Shown here piece by piece: positions 9,063 to 17,295 of a stretch of 64,000 nt of DNA; the first letter of the stretch is position 1; each line of letters begins with the position of its first letter. Origin of the DNA: Nocardioides alkalitolerans DSM 16699. Its GTDB lineage: Bacteria; Actinomycetota; Actinomycetes; Propionibacteriales; Nocardioidaceae. The notes beneath the pieces are model-generated. The model did no database searches. It saw only the letters and a list, made by a program, of their open reading frames with translations, and was not told where the DNA came from. Both the position numbers and the translations under genes were made by a program. The stretch is taken from assembly GCF_000426525.1 (NCBI RefSeq), contig NZ_AUFN01000011.1, forward strand, positions 124,001 through 188,000, given 5' to 3'.

Positions 9063-9068
9063 TAGGGT
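9063..9068 (+). promoter_or_regulatory. -10 element (TAGGGT)
   Basis: TAGGGT ends nine bases before the ATG at 9078; it implies a leaderless or near-leaderless transcript for the membrane transferase gene. The 164 bp between 8914 and 9077 is the shared divergent promoter region of the locus. Confidence 0.5.
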
Positions 9069-9077
9069 GAGGGGGCC

Positions 9078-10553
9078 ATGAGCCCTCACCCCGACGCCTC
9101 CCGTCCCGCCCCTCCCGACGCACCCGAGCCCGGGGCCCCCGGGGCGGCGGTCGCGCCCGAGGGCCGTCTCCGGCTGGCTCCGTGGGCCGGCCTCGTCGTC
9201 GCGGCGCTCCTCGTGGCCGCCGCCATGCTGGTGCCGGTGGTCTTCGACTGGCAGGTCTGGGCGCGCTCGGAGCGGGCGCAGGTCTCCGGGCAGTTCCCGC
9301 CGCTGCACGGGTTCTGGGACCCGAAGGTGGGCATCGGCACCGTGCCCGCCGTCGTGCTGGCGGTCGGCGCGCTCCTCTGGTCGTTCCGCCTCGCCGAGCG
9401 GCTGCCGTGGCGGTGGCTCCTCGTGGCGGCGTACGTCGCGGGCCTCGCCTGGATCGTCGCCCTCGCGCTCGTCGACGGCGAGCACGGCCTGACGCGCAAG
9501 CTCGGCGCGGACGACGAGTACCTGCCCACCGCCCGGGCGACCGACGACATCGGCGCGTTCCTCACCGGCTTCGTCGACCGGATCCCGGCGGACTCCGAGG
9601 GCCAGTGGCCCACCCACGTGGCCGGCCACCCGCCCGCCATCACCCTCTTCTTCGTCGTGCTCGTGCGCCTCGGCCTCGGCGGCGACCTCGCCGCCGCGGT
9701 CGTCGTCGTGCTGCTGGCCGCGTCGCTCGCGCTCGCCGTGCTCGTCACGCTGCGGGTGCTGGGTGCGGAGGGCGCCGCCCGCCGTGCGGCCCCGTTCCTC
9801 GTGATGACGCCGGCCGCGGTCTTCCTCGGCGTCTCGGGCGACGCCGTCATCGCCGTCACCGTCGCCTGGGGCATCGCGGCGCTGGCCGCCGGCGCCGTGA
9901 CGACCCGCTGGGGTCCGCGCATCGTCTGGTCGGGCCTCGCCGGGGTGCTGCTCGGCCTCGGTGTCCTCATGTCGTACGGCATGCCGCTCATCGGCCTGGT
10001 CTGCGTCGCCGTGCTGGTGCTCGCCCGCTCGTGGTGGCCGCTGCCGATCGCGGCGGCGTCCGCGCTCGTCGTGGTGCTCGTCTTCGCCGCCGGCGGCTTC
10101 GCGTGGTGGGAGGCCTACCCGGTGCTCGTCGAGCGCTACTGGCACGGCATCGCGTCGCTGCGGCCCGCGTCGTACTGGCTGTGGGGCAACCTCGCCGCGC
10201 TCCTGCTCAGCGCCGGTCTGCTCGTCGGCGCCGGGGCGGGGGCCTGGGGCGCACGCGTCGTCGAGGTCGTGCGGGCCCGGCGCGGCGGCGGGGCGACGGA
10301 GGACACCCCGCGCACCCGCCCCGACCGCGATCTCGTGGTGCTGCTCTGGCTCGCCGGCGCCGGCTTCGCGTGCGTGCTCGCCGCCGACGCCTCGCGCATG
10401 AGCAAGGCCGAGGTCGAGCGGATCTGGCTGCCGTTCATCCCGTGGCTGACGCTCTCGCTCGCCCTGCTGCCCCGCCGCTGGCGGGTGCCCGGCCTGGCGC
10501 TGCAGCTCGTCGGTGCTCTCGTGCTGCAGCACCTGCTCTACACGAGCTGGTGA
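9078..10553 (+). CDS. polytopic membrane protein, putative polyprenyl-phosphate-dependent glycosyltransferase (GT-C type)
   Basis: A 491-residue protein with roughly 11-12 membrane segments, beginning at residues 36-56. The acidic residues DDEYLP, TDDIG and VDRIPADSEGQW lie in the first large extracytoplasmic loop, where GT-C enzymes carry their catalytic acids; THVAGHPPA follows. The position, next to a polyprenyl-sugar synthase and DUF2064 gene but on the opposite strand, matches Rv0541c, known as the methylthioxylose transferase MtxT. It would transfer a lipid-linked sugar to an envelope glycan outside the membrane. The family assignment rests on topology and context, so the acceptor and donor remain open. 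Confidence 0.75.
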   Translation: MSPHPDASRPAPPDAPEPGAPGAAVAPEGRLRLAPWAGLVVAALLVAAAMLVPVVFDWQVWARSERAQVSGQFPPLHGFWDPKVGIGTVPAVVLAVGALLWSFRLAERLPWRWLLVAAYVAGLAWIVALALVDGEHGLTRKLGADDEYLPTARATDDIGAFLTGFVDRIPADSEGQWPTHVAGHPPAITLFFVVLVRLGLGGDLAAAVVVVLLAASLALAVLVTLRVLGAEGAARRAAPFLVMTPAAVFLGVSGDAVIAVTVAWGIAALAAGAVTTRWGPRIVWSGLAGVLLGLGVLMSYGMPLIGLVCVAVLVLARSWWPLPIAAASALVVVLVFAAGGFAWWEAYPVLVERYWHGIASLRPASYWLWGNLAALLLSAGLLVGAGAGAWGARVVEVVRARRGGGATEDTPRTRPDRDLVVLLWLAGAGFACVLAADASRMSKAEVERIWLPFIPWLTLSLALLPRRWRVPGLALQLVGALVLQHLLYTSW

Positions 10554-10556
10554 GGC

Positions 10557-11600
10557 TCAGGCGCGCAGCGGCGCCGTCGCGAACTCCCGCAGGCCGTCCT
10601 CGGGCAGCACCTGCGCGCTGAACCCGAGCTCGGTCCGGGCACGTTCCGGCGACGCCACCACGTGCCGCACGTCGCCGAGGCGGTACTGCCCCGTCACGTT
10701 CGGCGCGAGCCCGCTCGCGGTGCCGGTGGCCACCATCTCCGCCACGTCGCGGATCGCGACGGGGTGGCCCGAGGCCACGTTGTAGGTCGCCCAGTGCCCG
10801 GCGTCGGCGGCCACGACGGCCTCCATCGCCGCCACGTTCGCGCGGGCCACGTCGGCCACGTGCACGAAGTCGCGCATCTGCGCGCCGTCCTCGTAGACGT
10901 TCGGGGCCTCCCCGCGCTCGAGCGAGGAGCGGAACATCGCCGCGACGCCCGAGTACGGCGTGTCCCGCGGCATGTGGGGCCCGTAGACGTTGTGGTAGCG
11001 CAGCCCGATCGCGGCGGCGCCGGCCTGCCGCACCCACGAGGCCACGTAGTACTCCTGCGCGGCCTTGCTCGCGGCGTACGCGCCCCGCGGGTCGAGCGGC
11101 GCGGTCTCGTCGACGAGCGCCCACTCCAGCGAGCGGCCGCAGACGCCGCACTTCACGTCGAAGTCGCCCGCGTCGAGGGCCGCGACGGCGCGCGGCGGCG
11201 GGGCCTGCCGGCCGTGCTCGGCGCAGAGGTAGCGGCCCTCGCCGTACACGACCATCGAGGACGCGACGACCATCCGGCCCACGCCCGCCTCGTGCATGGC
11301 GGCGAGGAGCACCGCCGTGCCGAGGTCGTTGTGGGAGGCGTAGTCGGGCAGGTCGGCCACCTTGACGCCGGCACCGACGACGGCGGCCTGGTGGCAGACG
11401 ACGTCGACGCCCTCGAGCAGGTCGCCCCAGCCGCCGGCCTCCCGCACGTCGCGCACGAGCACGCCCTCGGGGGCCTCGGCGGACCCGTGGGCCTGGGGCA
11501 GCATCAGGTCGACACCGACCACCTCGTGGCCGCCCTCGACCAGCGCGGTGCCGATCGCGCCGCCGATGAAGCCCGCGGCGCCGGTGAGCAGGACGCGCAT
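10557..11600 (-). CDS. NAD-dependent sugar epimerase/dehydratase with cysteine-rich insert
   Basis: Extended short-chain dehydrogenase of 347 residues. GAAGFIG (residues 7-13) binds NAD; the catalytic triad is in VVASSMVVYG and YAASK (Tyr175, Lys179). An insert between these carries C126-x2-H129 and C151-x2-C154, a pattern able to bind zinc and absent from ordinary GalE. The ATG overlaps the MTA phosphorylase stop (ATGA), so the two are coupled. The arrangement equals Rv0535-Rv0536 (galE3). Acting on a methylthioribose derivative to give the xylo configuration would fit the locus, by inference only. Confidence 0.85.
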   Translation of the reverse strand: MRVLLTGAAGFIGGAIGTALVEGGHEVVGVDLMLPQAHGSAEAPEGVLVRDVREAGGWGDLLEGVDVVCHQAAVVGAGVKVADLPDYASHNDLGTAVLLAAMHEAGVGRMVVASSMVVYGEGRYLCAEHGRQAPPPRAVAALDAGDFDVKCGVCGRSLEWALVDETAPLDPRGAYAASKAAQEYYVASWVRQAGAAAIGLRYHNVYGPHMPRDTPYSGVAAMFRSSLERGEAPNVYEDGAQMRDFVHVADVARANVAAMEAVVAADAGHWATYNVASGHPVAIRDVAEMVATGTASGLAPNVTGQYRLGDVRHVVASPERARTELGFSAQVLPEDGLREFATAPLRA

Positions 11601-12445
11601 CAGGCGCCCGGGATCGTGTAGGTGAGGTCGAGGCCGTCGGCCCACGTCGAGCAGGAGCAGCCGTCGGGGTCGGGCAGGCGCTCGATGCTCGCGACGAGCA
11701 GGCCGCGCAGCCGGTCGAGGTTGGCCTTGAAGAGCGCAAAGACTTCCTCCTGGCCGACGCCCTCGCCGCTCTCGGCGCCGGCGTCCATGTCGGTGACGAG
11801 CGCGATCGCGGCGTAGCACTGGCCCATCTCGCGGGCCAGCACGGCCTCGGGGTGGCCGGTCATGTTGATGAGGGTCCAGCCCTGGGCGCCGTAGTAGCGC
11901 GACTCGGCGCGCGTGGAGAACCGCGGGCCCTCCACGACCACCATCGTGCCGCCGTCGACGACGGCCCGCTCGGCGCCGCCGCCGATGGCCTCGCCGGCCG
12001 CCAGCACGCTGCGGCGCACGCCGTCGCAGTAGGGGTCGGCGAAGGGCAGGTGGATCGCGCCGGTCTCCACGAAGCTCTGCACCCGGCCCGACGTGCGGTC
12101 GACCAGCTGGTCGGGCACGACGACGTCGCCCGGGGCCACCTCGTCGCGCAGGCCGCCCACGGCACAGGGCGCGAGCACCTGGCGCACGCCGAGCGAGCGC
12201 AGCGCCCAGAGGTTGGCGCGGTAGTTGATGCGGTGGGGCGGGAAGGCGTGGTGCGGCCCGTGGCGCGGCAGGAACGCGACCCTGCGGCCCGCGACGGTGC
12301 CGATCGAGACCGGGGCGACCGGGTCGCCGTACGGCGTGGAGACCGCCACCTCCTCGGGGTCCTCGAGGAAGGAGTAGAAGCCGGTGCCGCCGATGACGGC
12401 GACGTCGGCGGTGAGCCCGCTGGGGGCGGTCGGAGCCTGGGTCAT
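11600..12445 (-). CDS. mtnP: S-methyl-5'-thioadenosine phosphorylase
   Basis: Cleaves methylthioadenosine with phosphate to adenine and 5-methylthioribose-1-phosphate. IGGTGFY at the N-terminus, PRHGPHHAFPPHRINY, VEGPRFSTRAES and the diagnostic NMTGHPEAVLARE separate MTA phosphorylases from other purine phosphorylases. I chose ATG at 12445 (281 residues); the upstream frame lies in the divergent promoter of nnrD. The C-terminal tail has CSCSTW. It is coupled to the epimerase gene, so its product, a methylthio-pentose phosphate, may feed a sugar pathway rather than only methionine salvage. Confidence 0.92.
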   Translation of the reverse strand: MTQAPTAPSGLTADVAVIGGTGFYSFLEDPEEVAVSTPYGDPVAPVSIGTVAGRRVAFLPRHGPHHAFPPHRINYRANLWALRSLGVRQVLAPCAVGGLRDEVAPGDVVVPDQLVDRTSGRVQSFVETGAIHLPFADPYCDGVRRSVLAAGEAIGGGAERAVVDGGTMVVVEGPRFSTRAESRYYGAQGWTLINMTGHPEAVLAREMGQCYAAIALVTDMDAGAESGEGVGQEEVFALFKANLDRLRGLLVASIERLPDPDGCSCSTWADGLDLTYTIPGA

Positions 12446-12497
12446 GGCCCCCACCGTGCCAGACCGGCACGAGCCCGGGGCGCCCGGCGCGCGTGGG

Positions 12498-12503
12498 TAC
12501 CGT
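12498..12503 (+). promoter_or_regulatory. -10 element (TACCGT) of nnrD
   Basis: TACCGT ends six bases before the nnrD ATG, giving a leaderless transcript. The 64 bp between 12446 and 12509 must also hold the promoter of the divergent MTA phosphorylase gene. Confidence 0.5.
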
Positions 12504-12509
12504 GGCGGC

Positions 12510-13988
12510 ATGAGGCACGCGCACACCGAGCAGCAGGTCCGCGACGCCGAGGTCGCGCTGATGGCGACCGTGCCCGAGGGCACCCTGATGGACCGGGCCT
12601 CGACCGGGCTCGCCCACGCCGTCACCGCGTTGCTGGGCGGCACCTACGGCCGCCGGGTGGTGCTGCTGGTCGGCGGCGGGGCCAACGGCGGTGACGCCCT
12701 GTTCGCGGGTGCCCTGCTGGCGCGCCGCGGGGCCTCCGTCGAGGGGGTGCTGCTCTCCGAGGGCGTCCACGAGCCCGGCCTGGCCGCCCTCCGCGCGTCC
12801 GGCGGTCGCGTACGACGCGAGGTCCCGGCCCGGGGGAGCGCCGCACTCCGCGACCTGCCCGACGTCGTCGTCGACGGGGTCGTGGGCATCGGGGGACGAC
12901 CGGGCCTGAGACCGGCCGCGGTGGCCGCGCTGGCGACGTACGCACCGGAGGGAAGCGGCGTGCGCGTCGTGGCCGTCGACGTGGCCAGTGGGGTCGAGGT
13001 CGACACCGGGCGCCTGCCGGAGCCCGACCACGTGCGCGCCGACCTCACCGTCACCTTCGGCACCCACAAGGTCGCCCACCTGGTGCAGCCCGCGGCCGAC
13101 GCCGCCGGGGCGGTGCACCTCGTCGACATCGGGCTGGGCCCCCACCTGCCGGCCGCGCCCGTCGAGGCCCTCCAGGCCGAGGACGTCGCCGGACTCGTGC
13201 CGCGGCCCGGACGCAGCGACCACAAGTACAGCCGCGGCGTGCTCGGAGTCCGCGCCGGCTCGAGCCGCTACCCGGGCGCCGGGCTGCTCACCGTCGCGGG
13301 CGCGTCCTGCGGGCTCGCGGGCATGCTCCGGTACGTCGGGGAGCCCGGCGTCGCGGACCGCGTGCGCGACGCGCACCCCGAGGTCGTGGTGGGCAGCGCC
13401 GAGCACCCGGGCCGCGTGCAGGCGTGGACGGTCGGCTCCGGCGGGGGCGACGACGTGGCCGCCGCGGTCGCGGCGGCGCTGGCCGACGGCGTGCCCGTCG
13501 TGCTGGACGCCGACGCGCTCGCCGAGGTGGACGGGCCCCTGGGCGTGCCGGCCGTGCTCACGCCGCACGCCGGCGAGCTCGCCCGGATGCTCGGCGTGGA
13601 GCGGTCCGAGGTCGAGGCCGACCAGCTGGCCCACGCCCGCCGCGCCGCCGAGCGCTACGACGCCGTGGTGCTGCTCAAGGGCGACCACACCCTCGTCGCC
13701 CGGCCCGACGGCGCCGTGCGCGTGAACACCACCGGCACCCCGTGGCTCGGCACCGCGGGCGCCGGCGACGTGCTCGCCGGCGTGGTCGGCGCGCTGCTGG
13801 CGGCCGGCCTCGCGCCCTACGACGCCGCCTCCGTCGGGGCGTGGCTGCACGGGGCCGCCGCGACCTACGCGAGCCAGGGCGGACCGATCGTCGCGACCGA
13901 CGTGGCGCGGGCGCTGCCCGCGGTGGTCCGGGACCTGCTGGACCGCCCCGCCGCGTCCGGCACGGGTTTGCGAGAATCCCGCCCATGA
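12510..13988 (+). CDS. nnrD: bifunctional NAD(P)H-hydrate epimerase / ADP-dependent dehydratase
   Basis: Repairs damaged NAD(P)H. The N-terminal YjeF epimerase domain (about 1-210) has VGGGANGGDALFAG, where family members usually show NNGGDG, so one loop Asn is Ala here. The C-terminal ribokinase-like dehydratase domain (about 220-485) has LTPHAGELARML, LLKGDHTLVA and GTAGAGDVLAG. The 492-residue length fits the fused form found in most bacteria. It starts the block nnrD-alr-hydrolase-tsaE-tsaB-rimI; its TGA overlaps the alr ATG. Confidence 0.93.
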   Translation: MRHAHTEQQVRDAEVALMATVPEGTLMDRASTGLAHAVTALLGGTYGRRVVLLVGGGANGGDALFAGALLARRGASVEGVLLSEGVHEPGLAALRASGGRVRREVPARGSAALRDLPDVVVDGVVGIGGRPGLRPAAVAALATYAPEGSGVRVVAVDVASGVEVDTGRLPEPDHVRADLTVTFGTHKVAHLVQPAADAAGAVHLVDIGLGPHLPAAPVEALQAEDVAGLVPRPGRSDHKYSRGVLGVRAGSSRYPGAGLLTVAGASCGLAGMLRYVGEPGVADRVRDAHPEVVVGSAEHPGRVQAWTVGSGGGDDVAAAVAAALADGVPVVLDADALAEVDGPLGVPAVLTPHAGELARMLGVERSEVEADQLAHARRAAERYDAVVLLKGDHTLVARPDGAVRVNTTGTPWLGTAGAGDVLAGVVGALLAAGLAPYDAASVGAWLHGAAATYASQGGPIVATDVARALPAVVRDLLDRPAASGTGLRESRP

Positions 13989-15232
13989 CCCTGGCCCGCG
14001 CCGAGATCGTCGTCGACCTCGCCGCGATCCGGCACAACGTGACGACCCTGGCCGAGCGGGTCGCGCCCGCGCTGATGATGACGGTGGTGAAGGCCGACGG
14101 CTACGGCCACGGCATGGTCGAGGTCGCCCGCGCGGCGCGCGAGGCGGGCGCCCCGTGGCTGGGCGTGGCCACCCCCGACGAGGCCCTCGCGCTGCGCGCC
14201 GCCGGCGACGTCGGACGGCTGCTCTGCTGGCTGTCGCTGCCCGGCGAGGCCGTGGCGCCGCTGCTCGAGGCCGACGTCGACGTGACGGCGTACGACGTCG
14301 TCGAGCTCGCCGCGGTGGTCGACGCCGCCCGGGCGACCGGGCGCACGGCGCGGCTCCAGCTGAAGGTCGACACCGGTCTGCACCGGGGCGGCTCGACGGT
14401 CGCCGACTGGCCCGCGCTCGTCGCGGCCGCCCGGGCCGCCGAGGTCGACGGCCTCGTGCGCGTGACGGGCGTCTGGTCGCACTTCGCCGCCGCGGAGGAC
14501 CCGGACCACCCCGCGAACGACGCCCAGGAGCAGGTCTTCCGCGCGGCGCTCGCCGCCGCCGAGGAGGCCGGCCTGGCGCCCGAGGTGCGCCACCTCGCGA
14601 ACTCGGCCGCCGCGCTGCTGCGCTCCTCGGCCCGCTTCGACCTCGTCCGGTGCGGCATCGCGTCGTACGGGATCGACCCCGCCCCCGACGTGCCGGACGG
14701 CCCGGACGCGACGCCCGAGGGCCCGAAGCCCGGGCTCGTGCCCGCGATGACGGTGCAGGCGCCGCTGGTGCTCGTGAAGGCGCTGGCGCCGGGGGACGGC
14801 GTCTCCTACGGCCACACCTGGACCGCCGACCGGGCGACGACGGTCGGGCTCGTGCCGCTCGGGTACGGCGACGGGGTGCCCCGCCACGCCGCCGCCGGGG
14901 TCGGCTCCGACGCCGCCGCGGAGGTGCTCGTCGACGGCCGCCGCCGGCCCGTGCGCGGGCGGGTCTGCATGGACCAGCTGATGGTCGACCTCGACGGCGA
15001 CACCCCGCCGGCGGGCACGGCGGCGGTGCTCTTCGGACCCGGTGGCCAGGGCGAGCCGACGGCCCTCGACTGGGCCCGCGCCTGCGGCACCATCGACTAC
15101 GAGATCGTCACGCGCGTCGGGGCTCGCCCGAGACGTCGGTACGTCGACGGCGCGGCCCCGGTCGCCTCGGTGGTCGCCTCGGGGGCCACGACGGGGGCCA
15201 CCTCGGCGTCCACGGTCGGGGGCCCGGCGTGA
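13985..15232 (+). CDS. alr: alanine racemase
   Basis: Pyridoxal-phosphate enzyme supplying D-alanine for peptidoglycan. VVKADGYGHG carries the PLP-binding Lys36; the second catalytic base is in GVSYGHTW, and RVCMDQLMVD is the usual C-terminal block. Its 415 residues include about 35 extra C-terminal residues rich in Ala, Thr, Val and Ser (GATTGATSAS), not part of the fold. The ATG overlaps the nnrD stop. Confidence 0.96.
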   Translation: MTLARAEIVVDLAAIRHNVTTLAERVAPALMMTVVKADGYGHGMVEVARAAREAGAPWLGVATPDEALALRAAGDVGRLLCWLSLPGEAVAPLLEADVDVTAYDVVELAAVVDAARATGRTARLQLKVDTGLHRGGSTVADWPALVAAARAAEVDGLVRVTGVWSHFAAAEDPDHPANDAQEQVFRAALAAAEEAGLAPEVRHLANSAAALLRSSARFDLVRCGIASYGIDPAPDVPDGPDATPEGPKPGLVPAMTVQAPLVLVKALAPGDGVSYGHTWTADRATTVGLVPLGYGDGVPRHAAAGVGSDAAAEVLVDGRRRPVRGRVCMDQLMVDLDGDTPPAGTAAVLFGPGGQGEPTALDWARACGTIDYEIVTRVGARPRRRYVDGAAPVASVVASGATTGATSASTVGGPA

Positions 15233-16308
15233 GCCGCCGCGGCGTGATGCGCGGGACGCTCCTGGGCCTCGCGGCCGGTGCGGTCGGCGCCGCTCTCGCC
15301 GGTGGCGCCGCAGCGGGCACGGTGGTGCACCAGCGGCACGCCATCGCGGGCCGCGCCCACGGCGACGACGAGCCGTTCGGGTCGCTGCGCTCGGAGCCGC
15401 TCACGGTGGTGGCCGACGACGGCGTGCCGCTGCACGTCGAGGTCGACGAGGCGGACCCGTCCGCGGCGTCGGACGGGCGACCGACCCTCGTCTTCGTCCA
15501 CGGCTACGCGCTCAACATGGACTGCTGGCACTTCCAGCGCGCCACCTACCGCGGACGCTTCCGCTGCGTCTTCTACGACCAGCGCTCCCACGGGCGGTCC
15601 GGTCGCTCGGCGAAGGAGAACGCGACGATCGACCAGCTCGGGAGCGACCTGGCGACGGTGCTGGAGCACGTCGTGCCCACCGGGCCGGTCGTGCTGGTCG
15701 GGCACTCGATGGGCGGCATGAGCATCCTCGCGCTCGCCCAGCGCCACCCCGAGCTGTTCGGGCCGCGGGTGGTCGGGGTCGGCCTCGTCGCGACCACATC
15801 GGGCCAGCTGGACCCCCACACGATCCTGGTGCCGGGCATCCCGCGGCAGATCGGCGGCCGGGTGGCGCTGCGCGTCGTCGCCGGCCTCGCCCGCGGCCAC
15901 CAGCTCGTCGACCACGTGCGTCGCGCCGGCAAGGCGTTCGCGATCGTGGCGACCGACCAGTTCGCGTTCGGCGGGCGCGACTTGCCGGAGCACTACGTCG
16001 AGTTCGTCGACGACATGCTGAGCCAGACGCCGTTCGAGGTGCTCGCCGAGTTCTTCCCGTCGTTCTCCGAGCTCGACAAGGCGGACGTGCTCGACGGCAT
16101 GGCGTCCATCCCGATCAGCGTCGTCTGCGGCACCGACGACCGGATGATCCCGGTCGAGCACAGCCGCCGCCTGCACGAGGCCCTGCCCGGCTCGACCCTC
16201 GTCGAGGTCGAGGGTGCCGGTCACATGGTGCTCATCGAGCGGCACGCCGAGGTCGACGCGGCGCTCGACGACCTGCTGCAGCGCATCGTCGCGGGGGAGA
16301 GCGCGTGA
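15229..16308 (+). CDS. alpha/beta hydrolase, membrane-anchored
   Basis: 359 residues with an N-terminal hydrophobic anchor (about 8-31). The hydrolase fold is clear: VFVHGYALNMDCW forms the oxyanion loop, GHSMGG holds the nucleophilic Ser, CGTDDRM the acid and GAGHMV the catalytic His. The substrate is unknown. An alpha/beta hydrolase between alr and tsaE is a common actinobacterial arrangement. The GTG at 15229 overlaps the alr stop (GTGA); a GTG-ATG pair at 15244-15249 is an alternative start giving a tidier anchor. Confidence 0.9.
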   Translation: MSRRGVMRGTLLGLAAGAVGAALAGGAAAGTVVHQRHAIAGRAHGDDEPFGSLRSEPLTVVADDGVPLHVEVDEADPSAASDGRPTLVFVHGYALNMDCWHFQRATYRGRFRCVFYDQRSHGRSGRSAKENATIDQLGSDLATVLEHVVPTGPVVLVGHSMGGMSILALAQRHPELFGPRVVGVGLVATTSGQLDPHTILVPGIPRQIGGRVALRVVAGLARGHQLVDHVRRAGKAFAIVATDQFAFGGRDLPEHYVEFVDDMLSQTPFEVLAEFFPSFSELDKADVLDGMASIPISVVCGTDDRMIPVEHSRRLHEALPGSTLVEVEGAGHMVLIERHAEVDAALDDLLQRIVAGESA

Positions 16309-17276
16309 GCGCGGTCGAGGTGCGGGTCGTCGACGCCTCGGCGGCGGAGGCGGTGCACGCCGTGGTCGCGGCGGCGTTCGCCGACCGGCCCCCGCTCGAC
16401 CCGCCCGCGGACGCGCTCGCCGAGACCCCGGAGACGCTCGCCGCGGCCCTGGCCGAGGGCGGCGGCATGGTCGCGGAGGTCGACGGCGAGGTCGTCGGTG
16501 CGCTGATCCTCGACCCGGAGCCCGCCGGCGGCCGGCTGTGGATCCGTCGCTTCGGCGTGCTGCCCGCGTGGCAGGAGCACGGGGTCGGCGCCACGATGGT
16601 CGAGGCCGCGCTGGCGCTCGCCGGCGGACGCCCCGCCGCGGTGCTCGCCCGCGCCGAGCTGCCCCGGGCGCAGGCGTTCTGGCACGCGCACGGCTTCGTC
16701 GAGGTGGGCCAGCAGGCGCCGTACGTCGTGCTCGTGCGCCCCGCGGAGACCCGCGTCGCGGTGCCCGACGCCGACGCCATGCGGGGGCTGGGCCGCGACC
16801 TCGCGGCGTACCTGCGGGCCGGCGACCTGCTCGTGCTCACCGGCGGGCTGGGAGCCGGCAAGACCACGTTCACGCAGGGCATCGGGGCGGGGCTGGAGGT
16901 GCGGGGCGACGTCACCTCGCCGACGTTCGTCATCGCCCGGGTGCACCCGTCGCTGCGGGAGGTCGACGGGGCGCCGGGCCCGGCGCTCGTGCACGTCGAC
17001 GCCTACCGGCTGGGCGGTCTCGACGAGCTCGACGACCTCGACCTCGACACCTCGCTGGAGGAGTCGGTGACCGTCGTGGAGTGGGGGGCCGGGCTGGCGG
17101 AGCAGCTCGCCGACGACCGGCTCGAGGTCGTCATCTCGCGGGCCGTCGGCGCCGAGGCCACGCTCACGGACGGGCCCGACGCCGACCTCGACCTCGACGC
17201 CCCGGACGAGCGGGTCGTGCACGTGCGCGGCCACGGCGCCCGGTGGACCGGCGTCACCTGGCCGCCGCCGGTCTGA
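16305..17276 (+). CDS. tsaE: GNAT acetyltransferase domain fused to TsaE (tRNA t6A37 synthesis ATPase)
   Basis: Two domains in one 323-residue frame. Residues 1-145 form a GNAT fold: IRRFGVLPAWQEHGVGATMVEAAL is the acetyl-CoA loop and AQAFWHAHGF the C-terminal signature. Residues 155-320 are TsaE: LTGGLGAGKTTFTQG is the P-loop (180-187), then TSPTFVI and VHVDAYRL, with VEWG in the Walker B region. TsaE drives the TsaB-TsaD complex in threonylcarbamoyl-adenosine synthesis at tRNA position 37. No internal stop or clear internal start splits the domains. The GTG overlaps the hydrolase stop. Confidence 0.92.
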   Translation: MSAVEVRVVDASAAEAVHAVVAAAFADRPPLDPPADALAETPETLAAALAEGGGMVAEVDGEVVGALILDPEPAGGRLWIRRFGVLPAWQEHGVGATMVEAALALAGGRPAAVLARAELPRAQAFWHAHGFVEVGQQAPYVVLVRPAETRVAVPDADAMRGLGRDLAAYLRAGDLLVLTGGLGAGKTTFTQGIGAGLEVRGDVTSPTFVIARVHPSLREVDGAPGPALVHVDAYRLGGLDELDDLDLDTSLEESVTVVEWGAGLAEQLADDRLEVVISRAVGAEATLTDGPDADLDLDAPDERVVHVRGHGARWTGVTWPPPV

Positions 17277-17295
17277 CGTGGCCTAGGCTCGGCGG

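Noticed and set aside
11601..13850. Long minus-strand frame continuing upstream of the epimerase
   Set aside because: The epimerase frame is open back to 13850, but residues before MRVLLTGAAG are antisense to nnrD or another frame of the MTA phosphorylase. The ATG at 11600 with ATGA coupling is the true start.
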